Numbered from the stretch's first letter, positions 26,365 to 35,535 are shown. The stretch: DNA of 64,000 nucleotides from JACCXE01 sp963718605 (GCA_963718605.1 OY970363.1:2480001-2544000); one strand, 5' to 3'. A program made the numbers and translations. The notes: generated from the letters alone by a model not told the origin.

Positions 26365-26757
26365 ATGTCGATGCAGGTCGAGGTTGTCTCGCCGGAGCGC
26401 ATCCTGTTCTCGGGCGAAGCGGACATGGTGGTGGCGCGCGCTGAGGGCGGCGACATCGCCTTTCTCACCGGCCACGCGCCGTTCCTCGGCACGCTCGGCA
26501 TCGGCATCGTCAAGGTCACACTTACTGCGGGTGGTGACGAGCACATCGCGGTGCACGGAGGCTTCGTGGAAGTTCGCGACAACCACGTGATCATCCTTTC
26601 CGACGTCGCGGAGCTGATGGACCACATCGACGTCGAACGCGCCCGCAAGGCCAAGGACGAAGCCGAGGCCGCCCTGCGCAACGGCAACGACAATGACGCC
26701 GAAGCGGCGCTGCGCCGCGCCGAAGTGCGTATAGAACTCGCGGGCCTCGGCAAGTAA
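26365..26757 (+). CDS. atpC: ATP synthase F1 subunit epsilon
   Basis: A 130-residue subunit with the N-terminal beta sandwich (QVEVVSPERILFSGEADMVV, GDIAFLTGHAPFLGTLGIG) and a C-terminal helical hairpin (ARKAKDEAEAALRNGN) that can inhibit ATP hydrolysis. The full-length C-terminal domain is present, longer than in some mycobacteria. It closes the operon. Confidence 0.95.
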   Translation: MSMQVEVVSPERILFSGEADMVVARAEGGDIAFLTGHAPFLGTLGIGIVKVTLTAGGDEHIAVHGGFVEVRDNHVIILSDVAELMDHIDVERARKAKDEAEAALRNGNDNDAEAALRRAEVRIELAGLGK

Positions 26758-26763
26758 CTCCCG

Positions 26764-27657
26764 ATGGCCTCGAAGCACCGCCTTGGCGTGGTGCTGCTAT
26801 TGCCGCGGCACATCTCAACCGAAGTGGACGGGCTGCGTCGCGCCCTGGGTGTTTCGCCGATCGAACGCGTGCCGCCCCACATCACGCTGGTCCCGCCGGT
26901 CAATGTGGCCGAGGACGAACTCGATCGTTCGGTTGCGTTGGTCCGCCAGGTCGCGACCCAACAGGCCGCGCGGCTGCACGTTGTCGTCGGGCCGGTCGCC
27001 ACGTTCCATCCGATAACGCCGGTGATCTACCTGCGAGTGGATGGCCCCGGCCTCGAAGCAATCCGCGCGATGCGCGACGCCCTCGACACGGGCCCACTCG
27101 CGCACGAACGCGCCCACGACTTCATTCCGCACGTCACTCTCAACGACCTCGCCACGCCGGAACAAATCACCGGTGGCCTCGCGGCGCTGGGTCATTTCAT
27201 CGAGCCGGTCGTGCTCGACGGCCTCACGCTGCTCGAACAAGGCGACGACAAGGTGTGGCGTCCGATTGGCGATGCCCCGTTCGGCAATGACGCGGCGACG
27301 CGCACCCTCGGCGCCGACCGGATCACGCTTGCGATCAACGAGCACCAGTCTGAGGCCGCGTCCCGCATCGGCCGTTACCGCTCGCTGATCGTCGAAGCGT
27401 TCGTCGACGACCGGACCGTCGGCATCGCCCGCGGCCGGGTGGCCGAGGGTGACGTCGCGTGGCTCGACGAACTTGTGATCGTTGGCGAGCAACGCGGGGC
27501 CGGCGTCGGGGGCGCACTTGCACGGGCGTTTGTCGAAGCAGCCCGCGGCCGCGGCGCCACCGAACTTCGTTCGGCCCGGGGCGCCACGATCGCGGGCTTC
27601 CTCGTCCGCATGGGTTTTGAGTCAACCGAGACGAGTGAGTTCGTTCTCGCTCTCTAG
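26764..27657 (+). CDS. 2H phosphoesterase (2'-5' RNA ligase-like) fused to GNAT acetyltransferase
   Basis: A 297-residue two-domain protein. The N-terminal ~180 residues have the two HxT motifs of the 2H phosphoesterase superfamily, His39-Ile-Thr41 in PPHITLVPP and His123-Val-Thr125 in IPHVTLNDL, used to cleave 2'-5' or cyclic phosphodiesters. The C-terminal ~110 residues form a GNAT fold with the acetyl-CoA loop QRGAGVGGAL and a closing MGFESTETSEF. The substrate of neither domain is known. It starts 6 bp after atpC and is probably the last gene of that transcript. It converges on the next gene with overlapping stop codons. Confidence 0.82.
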   Translation: MASKHRLGVVLLLPRHISTEVDGLRRALGVSPIERVPPHITLVPPVNVAEDELDRSVALVRQVATQQAARLHVVVGPVATFHPITPVIYLRVDGPGLEAIRAMRDALDTGPLAHERAHDFIPHVTLNDLATPEQITGGLAALGHFIEPVVLDGLTLLEQGDDKVWRPIGDAPFGNDAATRTLGADRITLAINEHQSEAASRIGRYRSLIVEAFVDDRTVGIARGRVAEGDVAWLDELVIVGEQRGAGVGGALARAFVEAARGRGATELRSARGATIAGFLVRMGFESTETSEFVLAL

Positions 27658-28262
27658 CGAGGCAGCGTTCCGGTCGTCTGCTTACCGAGTTGGACACTCG
27701 CTCCGGTCCAGACGTCGAGTGACCCGTTCGAGGAGTTGAGCTGGTGGCCGCAGACCCTGCCGACGGCCGACGCGGTCGCCCCCAGTGACCGGTTGAACCA
27801 CGCCGACATCAGTCGGACGCCGTTCTGGTCGAGACCGTGGCCCCCATAGAGCGTGGGTTTTGACGTCCGGCTGAACGTCACGTCGATCAGCCCACACGAC
27901 GATTCCGTGCGGAACCTAAGGCTGTGAGAGCCCGGCTTCCATGTGAAATCGCCACGCTTGGTCGCGCCGAACGCCGACGTCCAGGAGGTGCAGTAGTCCG
28001 GCTCGCACACGGACACGTATGCGAAGTAGTTGTTCTCTGAGTGATCCACCAGTGACCGGCTGACGTTTACGCCAACGTATTCCGTGCCCTGTCGCGTTTC
28101 GCGGTGACCGAACCCGGTGGCGCGCGCCCCGCCGAAGACCGACACCGCGACAGGCACACTTCGAGGCGCGCTACGGGGCGCAGAGAGCCCTCGCGCTCCG
28201 GGCGCACAAACCACCAGGGCAAAAACGATTCCAGCCACACCAACAAACAAACGATTGCGCAT
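27654..28262 (-). CDS. secreted protein of unknown function
   Basis: A ~202-residue protein whose N terminus (RNRLFVGVAGIVFALVVCAPG) is a clear signal peptide with a likely cleavage near a small-residue stretch after residue ~25. The mature part is beta-rich with cysteines in CEPDYCTSW, ESSCGLIDV and RVCGHQL that may form disulfides outside the cell. No family was recognised. ATG 28262 is preferred over the longer frame from 28301 because it starts at the signal peptide. The gene is divergent from the L,D-transpeptidase gene. Confidence 0.6.
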   Translation of the reverse strand: MRNRLFVGVAGIVFALVVCAPGARGLSAPRSAPRSVPVAVSVFGGARATGFGHRETRQGTEYVGVNVSRSLVDHSENNYFAYVSVCEPDYCTSWTSAFGATKRGDFTWKPGSHSLRFRTESSCGLIDVTFSRTSKPTLYGGHGLDQNGVRLMSAWFNRSLGATASAVGRVCGHQLNSSNGSLDVWTGASVQLGKQTTGTLPR

Positions 28263-28399
28263 TTGAACTTCACTCCCGCCGAGGTGGCGTTTCCACCTCA
28301 CACGGTCAACGTACGGATGGCGGCTTCAATCCGGAATGGGCAGGACTCCCCATTGGTCAGACCGACCGATCCGGACGCGGTCGCTCTAGATTTGTGTCG

Positions 28400-29140
28400 A
28401 TGACTCGGTTTGCCGCGATTTGTCTGGGGCTCGTCGCGATCGTGGCGGGCGTCGCCGGCGCGCTACTCGGCTCGCCGTGGGACCACGAGCCCAAGACCGA
28501 CAACGCGATTCCGGGCGGGAGCGCCTCGGCGGCGCCCGACCCCACCCTGTCGGTGGTCGCAACCGCAATTGGATCGTCGGTCGCCGTCCATCCCCACGTC
28601 GACAGTCCGGTTCAGTCGACGCTGGCCAACCCCATCGAGTCTGGCGCTCCGCTTACATTCCTTGTCCGTGAGCAGCAAGGCGCCTGGTTGCGCGTGCTGC
28701 TGCCGCTGCGACCTAATGGGGCGACGGGTTGGATCAAGCTCGAGCAAGTCCGCCTAACCAGTCACCACTTCAAAATCATCGTGCAGCTGGCCGCGCACCG
28801 ACTCATGGTCACCGATAGCAACAAAACGATTCTGGACACGCCAGTCGGGGTTGGCACGACCGATACGCCTACTCCGGGCGGGCTGTATTACACGAAAGAA
28901 CTGCTCCAGCCACCCAACCCGAACGGGGCGTATGGGCACTACACGTATGGGCTGTCCGGGTTCTCGAATGTCATTACTTCCTTTCAAGGTGGTGACGGTG
29001 TGATCGGTATCCACGGCACGAACGATCCGTCCACGCTCGGAAAAGACGTGAGCCACGGCTGTTTGCGGATCTCGAACGACGCCATTGACATGCTGGCGAA
29101 GCGCCTCCCTTTGGGCGTTCCCGTTGAAATCGACGCGTAA
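28400..29140 (+). CDS. L,D-transpeptidase (YkuD family), membrane-anchored or secreted
   Basis: A 246-residue protein with an N-terminal hydrophobic segment (FAAICLGLVAIVAGVAGALLG), an SH3-like wall-binding region around WLRVLLPLRPNGATGWIKL, and a YkuD domain with the catalytic signature IGIHGTNDP ... SHGCLRISN, where the cysteine is the nucleophile. Such enzymes make 3-3 peptide cross-links in peptidoglycan or attach proteins to it, outside the membrane. Two starts are possible, GTG 28394 and ATG 28400. The following gene encodes a surface protein. Confidence 0.9.
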   Translation: MTRFAAICLGLVAIVAGVAGALLGSPWDHEPKTDNAIPGGSASAAPDPTLSVVATAIGSSVAVHPHVDSPVQSTLANPIESGAPLTFLVREQQGAWLRVLLPLRPNGATGWIKLEQVRLTSHHFKIIVQLAAHRLMVTDSNKTILDTPVGVGTTDTPTPGGLYYTKELLQPPNPNGAYGHYTYGLSGFSNVITSFQGGDGVIGIHGTNDPSTLGKDVSHGCLRISNDAIDMLAKRLPLGVPVEIDA

Positions 29141-29250
29141 GGGTCCGCCCCTGCAGACCGACCATTGGCGACATTCACCGCTGGCCGAACTAGCATTTCG
29201 TCGAATTGCTGGTGTCTGCTCGGGGGCCATTACGTGGAGGATTACGAGTC

Positions 29251-30741
29251 TTGAAACGCAAAAACGCCTGGCTGGCCTGGGCGCTATGTATTGGGCTCCT
29301 CGCCTACATGCTCGGAGCGGCAATTCCCGGGCGAACCAAGGTGGTCGAAGTACCTGGCATCGCGGCCCGAGCGAGCGGTGTCGCCGTCCACGCTGACGTG
29401 ATTCAGGCTGGTGCTACCGGTCCGCGCGTGGTTGACGCCGAGGTCGCTTTCTCCGCTGCGAACGTGAACTCGGATGGGTTTAGCGCCACGAGCGCCCAGA
29501 ACGAGATGCAAGTCAACGTGCAGCCCGACGCCGCTACGACACCCTTTGCTACGAAGCAGGCTTCAGCACGCGGCGCCGCGCTCGAACTCGGGCTCGGGAG
29601 CGACGTTCCCACGCAGCCCGGCGACGTTCTGGCGGAGACCAGGGCCGAGGCCGTCGCCCCGCCCAACGGCCCGATCGTGGTCAAAGACGAAGGTCCCCTC
29701 GAGCTCAATCCGCTCGCGTACGCGTCGCTGCTTCATTCCGAAGCGCTCGCGAATTACACCGAGACGCCGTGTCTGTCGGTTGCCAACTCACCGATCTCCT
29801 ACGCACGCGGTTACGCCGCTGACGCGCAACTCCTTGACACTTCCGCTGGCACTGCGACCGGTCCGCTTGTCAATCCCGTTATCGCCACCGACGACCCCCG
29901 CCCGAACCGCAACGTGTCGCAGACTTCCACGTTCGTGTACGCCTTCCCGAACGGCAACAACGTGAGTGGCACGCACTATGGCCTGGTCTCGGAAACACAC
30001 GAAACGTTCGCCCCGGTCACAGTGCTGCGCATGGCCCCGGCGCCCGCGCTGATCATCGAAGTGCTCGGCGAGTGGATTTTCAAGACCACCGCTACCGGCC
30101 TCAACACCGGCAGCAAGGTCGAGTACTACGTCGTGGACGACGTCACCAAAGCCCCGGTCACGCCCACCACGGACGTCATCCGCATTTCGTCTGACGGCGG
30201 CCTCACGTACACGAGCCTGCGCTTCCAAGACGTCTTCATGAACGGCGGCTTGGTCGTGCCGGTGCCGCCGCTGCTCAGCCTCGCGATCGGTGAGGACCCG
30301 CGCGCGCTCGCCGCGCCCGGCGTCGCGCCCGACGCCAACACGTCGCCCACGATCGCCGCGAACGGCACCGCCGTGTCCGGTGCGGCTGACGTGGTTCGTC
30401 TCGATCTGCTCAGCGGCATCCAGCCGGGGTTCAGCCTCGCCGGCCTGCGAATTGGCCACTTCGAGAGCGCGTTGTCGGTTCCGGCGGGCGGGTTCACCTG
30501 CTCCGCCGCAGTAACCACCAGTACGTCCACTTCCACGTCGACGTCGACGTCGACTTCGACGACGAGCACCAGCACCACGTCGACGACGTTGCCCGGCGCA
30601 ACTACTACGACAACAGTCCCAACCACCACGTCGACGGCCCCGACGACGTCGACCACACGTGCGACTACGACCACCACGTCGACGCCGCCACGTTCCAACG
30701 TGGCGAACGCGATCGTGAAACAGCCCAACACAGTCGGCTAG
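29251..30741 (+). CDS. secreted surface protein with Thr/Ser-rich C-terminal tail
   Basis: A ~496-residue exported protein. TTG 29251 follows a GGAGG ribosome site at 29236-29240 and opens directly onto a signal-type helix (AWLAWALCIGLLAYMLGAA). The central ~330 residues are homologous to the protein encoded at 36145-37823: shared landmarks are PLAYASLLHS/PLVYASLSRG, a cysteine before a GYAADA/GYGFVADA segment, and IRIGH...VPAGG(F/I)TC at the end. The last ~75 residues are almost only Thr and Ser, a probable wall-spanning or glycosylated stalk. No sorting signal or membrane helix follows, so how it is retained is unclear. Confidence 0.65.
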   Translation: MKRKNAWLAWALCIGLLAYMLGAAIPGRTKVVEVPGIAARASGVAVHADVIQAGATGPRVVDAEVAFSAANVNSDGFSATSAQNEMQVNVQPDAATTPFATKQASARGAALELGLGSDVPTQPGDVLAETRAEAVAPPNGPIVVKDEGPLELNPLAYASLLHSEALANYTETPCLSVANSPISYARGYAADAQLLDTSAGTATGPLVNPVIATDDPRPNRNVSQTSTFVYAFPNGNNVSGTHYGLVSETHETFAPVTVLRMAPAPALIIEVLGEWIFKTTATGLNTGSKVEYYVVDDVTKAPVTPTTDVIRISSDGGLTYTSLRFQDVFMNGGLVVPVPPLLSLAIGEDPRALAAPGVAPDANTSPTIAANGTAVSGAADVVRLDLLSGIQPGFSLAGLRIGHFESALSVPAGGFTCSAAVTTSTSTSTSTSTSTSTTSTSTTSTTLPGATTTTTVPTTTSTAPTTSTTRATTTTTSTPPRSNVANAIVKQPNTVG

Positions 30742-30759
30742 CTCGACAGAAATCTTGGG

Positions 30760-30787
30760 GAGGCCGTCGGCGGAAGCCGGCGGCCTC
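30760..30787 (+). terminator. strong GC hairpin after the surface-protein gene
   Basis: GAGGCCGTCGGC (30760-30771) pairs with GCCGGCGGCCTC (30776-30787), a 12-bp stem with one G-T pair and a GGAA loop. It lies between the convergent surface-protein and glpX genes and can serve both directions. No long T-run follows. Confidence 0.6.
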
Positions 30788-30800
30788 TTCGCGTGCCGCG

Positions 30801-31793
30801 CTAGGTGAACTGCACCGACGAGTATTCGCTCAGCTTCGCGAGCCGGTGCTGCGCGCTGACGAGGCGCACCGTGCCGGACTTGGAGCGCATCACGAGGCTT
30901 TGCGTTGAGGCCCCGTTCGGCCCGTAGTGCACGCCGCGCAGCAGCTCGCCGTCGGTAATGCCGGTCGCGGCGAAGAAGCAGTTGTCGCTGCGCACGAGGT
31001 CGTCGGCCGTCAGGACGGCGGTGAGGTCGTATTCCTGTTCTAAGGCCGCCTTGCGTTCGTCGTCGTTGCGCGGCCAGAGGCGCCCGAGCTGTTCGCCGCC
31101 CATGCACTTCAAAGCGGCGGCAGCGATCACGCCTTCGGGGGTGCCACCGATGCCGAAGAGAATGTCGGCGCCCGAGTCGGGCCACGCCGTGGAGATGGCG
31201 CCGGCGACGTCGCCGTCCTGGATCAACCGGATGCGGGCGCCCGCGGCGCGCACCTCTGCGATCAACTCAGCATGCCGCGGACGATCGAGGATCACTGCGG
31301 TGACATCGCGCACGCTTTCCCCCTTGGCCTTGGCGACGGCGGCAAGGTTGTGGGCCACAGGCGCTTCGAGGTCGATCACATCACGGGCCTCGGGGCCAAC
31401 CGCGATCTTCTCCATGTACATGCACGGCCCGGGGTTGAACATCGTGCCGCGCTCAGACACTGCGATCACTGATAACGCGTTGGCGCGTCCGAGCGAGCAA
31501 AGGGTGGTGCCGTCGATCGGGTCGACTGCGATGTCGGTCGCGGGCGGCGAACCGTCGCCGATCTTCTCGCCGTTGTAAAGCATGGGCGCTTCGTCTTTTT
31601 CGCCTTCGCCGATCACGACGATCCCGTCCATGGGCACCGTGTCGAGCACGATGCGCATGGCGTCTACCGCGGCTCCATCGGCGCCGTTTTTGTCGCCGCG
31701 GCCCATGAAGCGTGACGCGGCGAGGGCGGCCGCTTCGGTGACGCGTACGAGTTCCATCGCGAGGTTGCGGTCTGGCGCCTGCTGAGGTGACAT
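30801..31793 (-). CDS. glpX: class II fructose-1,6-bisphosphatase
   Basis: A 330-residue Li+-sensitive-fold phosphatase removing the 1-phosphate of fructose-1,6-bisphosphate in gluconeogenesis. The metal-binding motifs are IGEGEKDEAPML and AVDPIDGTTL; the C-terminal region VTAILTADDLVRSDN-type and FFAATGITDG are also characteristic. Actinobacteria generally rely on this GlpX type as their only FBPase. It stands alone, divergent from the acyl-CoA mutase gene with a 24-bp gap. Confidence 0.95.
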   Translation of the reverse strand: MSPQQAPDRNLAMELVRVTEAAALAASRFMGRGDKNGADGAAVDAMRIVLDTVPMDGIVVIGEGEKDEAPMLYNGEKIGDGSPPATDIAVDPIDGTTLCSLGRANALSVIAVSERGTMFNPGPCMYMEKIAVGPEARDVIDLEAPVAHNLAAVAKAKGESVRDVTAVILDRPRHAELIAEVRAAGARIRLIQDGDVAGAISTAWPDSGADILFGIGGTPEGVIAAAALKCMGGEQLGRLWPRNDDERKAALEQEYDLTAVLTADDLVRSDNCFFAATGITDGELLRGVHYGPNGASTQSLVMRSKSGTVRLVSAQHRLAKLSEYSSVQFT

Positions 31794-31817
31794 GCCCGCC
31801 GACCATACTTGGGGTTA

Positions 31818-33446
31818 ATGACTAAACGGGACGACTGGCAGGAAGCCTTCGACGCCGCCCAACTGCGCGATGTCGATGCGGAAACGATGAGCGGTGTGCC
31901 GATCGACGCGGTCTACGGACCCGACGACGGCGAGTTCCCGGGTCAGTATCCGTACACCCGCGGCCCGTACGCCTCGATGTACCGCTCGAAGCTGTGGACG
32001 ATGCGCATGTTCGCGGGCTTCGGCACGCCCGAGGACACGAACGCGCGGTTCAAGGAGATCCTGCGCAGCGGCGGCGACGGACTTTCGACGGCGTTCGACA
32101 TGCCGACGTTGATGGGACGCGACAGCGACGACCCGCGCAGCGAAGGCGAAGTCGGCAAGGGCGGCGTGTCGGTCGACACCGTCGTCGACATGGGTGACCT
32201 GTTCGCCGACATCGACTTGGGCAAGGTCAGCACCTCGATGACGATCAACGCGCCCGCCCCGGTGCTGCTCGCGATGTACGTCGCCGTCGCCGAAGACAAC
32301 GGCACCGCCCGCACAGACTTGAGCGGCACGCTGCAGAACGACATGTTCAAGGAGTACCAAGCCCAGAAGGAATATGTGTTTCCGCCCCGTCCTTCGATGC
32401 GGCTGGTCACCGACGTCATCCGTTTCACCGCCGCGGAGATGCCGCGCTGGCATCCGGTTTCGGTGTCGGGCTACCACATCCGCGAAGCCGGATCGACCGC
32501 GGCACAAGAGCTCGCGTTCACCCTTGCGAACGGATTCGCATACGTCGAGTCCGCCACAGCCGCGGGCCTGGATGTCGATGAGTTCGCCCCGCGGCTGTCG
32601 TTCTTCTTCAACGCGCACAACGACTTCTTCGAAGAGATCGGCAAGTTCCGCGCCGCCCGCCGCATCTGGGCCCGTTGGATGAAAGAGCGCTACGGCGCGA
32701 AAGCAGAGCGATCGATGCAGTTGCGGTTCCATACGCAAACCGCGGGTGTGTCGCTCACCGCGCAGCAGGCCGAACTGAACATCGCGCGCGTGGCGATCCA
32801 AGCACTGGCCGGCGTGATGGGCGGCACGCAGAGCCTGCACACCGACTCCTTCGACGAGGCGCTCGCGCTGCCTACTGAGAAAGCGGCGCGGCTCGCGCTG
32901 CGCACGCAACAGGTGATCGCGCACGAAACCGGCGCCGCGCTCGTGGCCGACCCGCTCGGCGGTTCGCATTACGTCGAGTGGATGACCGACGAGATGGAGC
33001 GCCAGGCCGAAGAGGTGTTCGCACATCTCGACGAAGCCGGAAACGGTTCGATCCTCGAAGGCTGCTTCGCTTGCGTCGACAACGGTTGGTTCATGGGTGA
33101 GATTGCGGACGCGTCGTGGCGCCTCGAACGCAAGGTGAATGACGGGCGACGCATCATCGTCGGCTCCAACGCGTTCACCGAGGGCGACGAGGGTCGCCCG
33201 CCGCTCCTGTCGATCCCGGCCGAAGCGGAAGAGTTTCAACGCAAGCGGTTGGCCAGTGTGCGCCAAGCGCGTGACGATGCCGCGGTTGCAACCGCTCTGG
33301 ACGCGGTACGCGTCGCGGCGATGGAACCGACGACGAACACCATGCCGGCGATCCTCGACGCCGTTCGCGTGCACGCCACTGAGGGTGAAATCATCAACAC
33401 GATGGCCGAGGTGTTCGGCCGCTACGCCGAGGTGGCAGTGCTTTGA
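31818..33446 (+). CDS. acyl-CoA mutase large subunit (methylmalonyl-CoA mutase family), no B12 domain
   Basis: A 542-residue TIM-barrel subunit of a B12-dependent CoA-carbonyl mutase. GPYASMYRSKLWTMR, GTLQNDMFKEYQAQ and VSVSGYHIREAG match the substrate channel of the family, and the AGFGTPEDTN form resembles stand-alone large subunits (archaeal-type methylmalonyl- or isobutyryl-like mutases) rather than the fused propionibacterial type. The C-terminal cobalamin-binding domain with DxHxxG is absent, so a small subunit must be encoded elsewhere. The mutase chaperone MeaB is encoded 9.5 kb away (42994). Substrate is left open. Confidence 0.85.
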   Translation: MTKRDDWQEAFDAAQLRDVDAETMSGVPIDAVYGPDDGEFPGQYPYTRGPYASMYRSKLWTMRMFAGFGTPEDTNARFKEILRSGGDGLSTAFDMPTLMGRDSDDPRSEGEVGKGGVSVDTVVDMGDLFADIDLGKVSTSMTINAPAPVLLAMYVAVAEDNGTARTDLSGTLQNDMFKEYQAQKEYVFPPRPSMRLVTDVIRFTAAEMPRWHPVSVSGYHIREAGSTAAQELAFTLANGFAYVESATAAGLDVDEFAPRLSFFFNAHNDFFEEIGKFRAARRIWARWMKERYGAKAERSMQLRFHTQTAGVSLTAQQAELNIARVAIQALAGVMGGTQSLHTDSFDEALALPTEKAARLALRTQQVIAHETGAALVADPLGGSHYVEWMTDEMERQAEEVFAHLDEAGNGSILEGCFACVDNGWFMGEIADASWRLERKVNDGRRIIVGSNAFTEGDEGRPPLLSIPAEAEEFQRKRLASVRQARDDAAVATALDAVRVAAMEPTTNTMPAILDAVRVHATEGEIINTMAEVFGRYAEVAVL

Positions 33447-34804
33447 GCGACTGGATGAGTGGCCCGCCCCCGAGCGAGCCCGAAGACGAACCCGACGACG
33501 CCGATGTGGTGACCGCCGAGACACCTTCTGTTCCGCCAACGCCCGCGGCCCCGCCGACGCCGCCCGCGCCCGCGGCCCCGCCGCTGCCCACGCCTCCGCC
33601 CGGACCCCCTCCGGCCCCGGGGCCCACTCCGCCCCCGTTGCCGCCGTCGCCGCCCGGTCCGGCGCCTGCACCGCCGCCGTCGCCCGCTCCGCCGCAGCCC
33701 GACCCGGTCCCGCCGGCGCCGGTCGATCCGTCGCCGCAACCTTGGACCGAGCCGCCCACGCAGGCTGCCGCGCCGCCCACGCAGGCTGCCGCGCCGCCGT
33801 CGATCCCGAGTGCACCGAGCTGGATGGACGCACCACCCCCGCCTTCCGAACCGGCGATCCCGTACGTCGAACCCCAAGCAGAAGGAACCGTCGAGTTCGG
33901 CGCGGTCGAAACGACGCAGGTCCCCACGATCGACGAACCCGCCTCGGGTCCCTCGTCATTCGATGTTGCCAAGGACGCGCTGCAGGTCGCAGGTGAGTTC
34001 GCCGGGCGGGCCGCGTACGCGTCGATCGGCCAGTCGGAGCCACTCGAAGAGGCTGTGTTCGACCTGTCGAACCTCGCGGCCGACCAACGCCAAATCTTGG
34101 CGATGCGTCTCACCGCGGACGCGGTGTCGTACCGGTGGGAAGGCACGGACCTCGTAGCCCTCACCACGGACATGGCCGCGATCAACGATGCGATCGCCGT
34201 GCTCCAAGGTGCGTCGACAGACGCGGCGTACACGGAGGCCGAGGCGCTCGTCGAGGCAGTGCCCGCCGCGAGCGACGACGCCGAGGTTCCGGCCGCGCCG
34301 GTTGCGCTCGGCGACGAAACCATTTTCGACCTGCTGAACCTGTCGGCCGAAGAACGTCGGCATCTGTCCATGCGTCTTACGGGCGCGGGCATCGCGCATC
34401 GATGGGAAGTCGGCACCGATCTCATCGTGTCGACGGCTGACGCCGACCAGATTGAGTTTTACGTCAGCGAGGCACGCAATCCCGACGGATTTGCCGACGA
34501 CGAGATCGAAGCGTTCGGCGACGATGTTGACGACGAAGCGATCTACTCGGCGATGAGCAATCTCTATGTCGCGGCCGACAAGTTGATGCAGCGTCCCGGT
34601 GACGGGTCGACGATCAATTCCTTTTATGACGCGTCCGACGACGTCGAAGGACTGCCGGCACCTTTTGGCTTCGACCCGCGGGTCTGGGCCCAGGTGCTTG
34701 GCCTCGCGAGTTCGATCGCGGACGCTCTTGACGCCGAAGCCGACGAAAACGCGATCGGCAGCGATGCGCGGACGCTCCGCCAGCTCCTGGTGAATTACGT
34801 CTAG
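33443..34804 (+). CDS. proline-rich protein with two tandem C-terminal modules
   Basis: A 453-residue protein overlapping the mutase stop by 4 bp. Residues ~30-150 are dominated by Pro and Ala, including a perfect tandem TQAAAPP duplication, a likely extended linker. Two homologous ~55-residue modules follow: VFDLSNLAADQRQILAMRL..YRWEG.DLV and IFDLLNLSAEERRHLSMRL..HRWEVGTDLI. A C-terminal helical segment (IYSAMSNLYVAADKLMQRPGDG) ends the protein. No membrane segment is evident. The modules vaguely recall small ligand- or degradation-signal domains such as DUF2007, but the family is not recognised with confidence. Confidence 0.6.
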   Translation: MSDWMSGPPPSEPEDEPDDADVVTAETPSVPPTPAAPPTPPAPAAPPLPTPPPGPPPAPGPTPPPLPPSPPGPAPAPPPSPAPPQPDPVPPAPVDPSPQPWTEPPTQAAAPPTQAAAPPSIPSAPSWMDAPPPPSEPAIPYVEPQAEGTVEFGAVETTQVPTIDEPASGPSSFDVAKDALQVAGEFAGRAAYASIGQSEPLEEAVFDLSNLAADQRQILAMRLTADAVSYRWEGTDLVALTTDMAAINDAIAVLQGASTDAAYTEAEALVEAVPAASDDAEVPAAPVALGDETIFDLLNLSAEERRHLSMRLTGAGIAHRWEVGTDLIVSTADADQIEFYVSEARNPDGFADDEIEAFGDDVDDEAIYSAMSNLYVAADKLMQRPGDGSTINSFYDASDDVEGLPAPFGFDPRVWAQVLGLASSIADALDAEADENAIGSDARTLRQLLVNYV

Positions 34805-34830
34805 CCAGAATCACAAGTAGTTTCGCGATT

Positions 34831-35535
34831 GTGCTCGCGGCGGAATTAGAGGTGCGTCACTCCCGAGTGGTTGCTCCGACCCGGCGCGTCGCCCTCGGTG
34901 AGCTCTTCTTGCCCACCGACCCGCCGGACGGACCGTTGCTGCTCGCCTCAGTGGTCGGCACCTTCGTCCCGCGGCTCGACCCTGAACTGCGGGACGACCT
35001 CGACCTCTTGATCGACGACCTCGAACGCCGTCGCCGCGTCGCCCAACCGCGGCTGCGTCATCGTTTTCAGACCGACACCGTTGGCCTCGGTCGCAGCCGT
35101 CATCGTTTGTTCCGCGACGACGACACCGGCGAGGCGTCCTTGTCGTATGACGATGCGGGCCATCCGCTGCCCCAGATCCTCGCGGCGGTCTACGCGTCGG
35201 CGCTGTTGGCGAGCGCGGCCCGTCCCCATGCGTTCTCGTTGCTATGGCGGGCGTCGCATTGGGACGGCGGTTCCGACGACGCGTTGCTCGCGCACCTGCA
35301 GGGCCCGGACTCGCTCGGTTCACTCTTCCGGCGGCGCGGTACAGACATGGCATGGGCCTTGGCTGCGCTCGGCTTTGAGCCCGGTGACGCGCCCGAACGC
35401 AGCGACGTCGTGCGCCGTTTTCGCGACGCGGTGCGCGGCGCGCACCCTGATCACGGCGCCGAGTCGGCCGAGGCGAGCATGCGCATCACCGAATTGACGG
35501 ACGCGCGTCGCATCCTGTTGTCACTCAGCGCGTGA
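34831..35535 (+). CDS. protein with C-terminal J-like domain
   Basis: A 234-residue protein. The N-terminal two thirds (LGELFLPTDPPDGPLLLASV, a region rich in Arg) match nothing I recognise. The C-terminal ~65 residues read ALAALGFEPGD..RSDVVRRFRDAVRGAHPDHGAE, followed by MRITELTDARRILL: this is the helix II-HPD-helix III layout of a DnaJ J domain, with the HPD tripeptide that stimulates DnaK ATPase. No DnaK gene is in the window. The stop overlaps the start of the next gene by 4 bp. Confidence 0.62.
   Translation: MLAAELEVRHSRVVAPTRRVALGELFLPTDPPDGPLLLASVVGTFVPRLDPELRDDLDLLIDDLERRRRVAQPRLRHRFQTDTVGLGRSRHRLFRDDDTGEASLSYDDAGHPLPQILAAVYASALLASAARPHAFSLLWRASHWDGGSDDALLAHLQGPDSLGSLFRRRGTDMAWALAALGFEPGDAPERSDVVRRFRDAVRGAHPDHGAESAEASMRITELTDARRILLSLSA

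Noticed and set aside
30520..30700. Tandem trinucleotide/hexanucleotide repeats resembling a microsatellite or CRISPR-like array
   Set aside because: They code for the Thr/Ser-rich tail of the surface protein in frame; there are no unique spacers of constant length.
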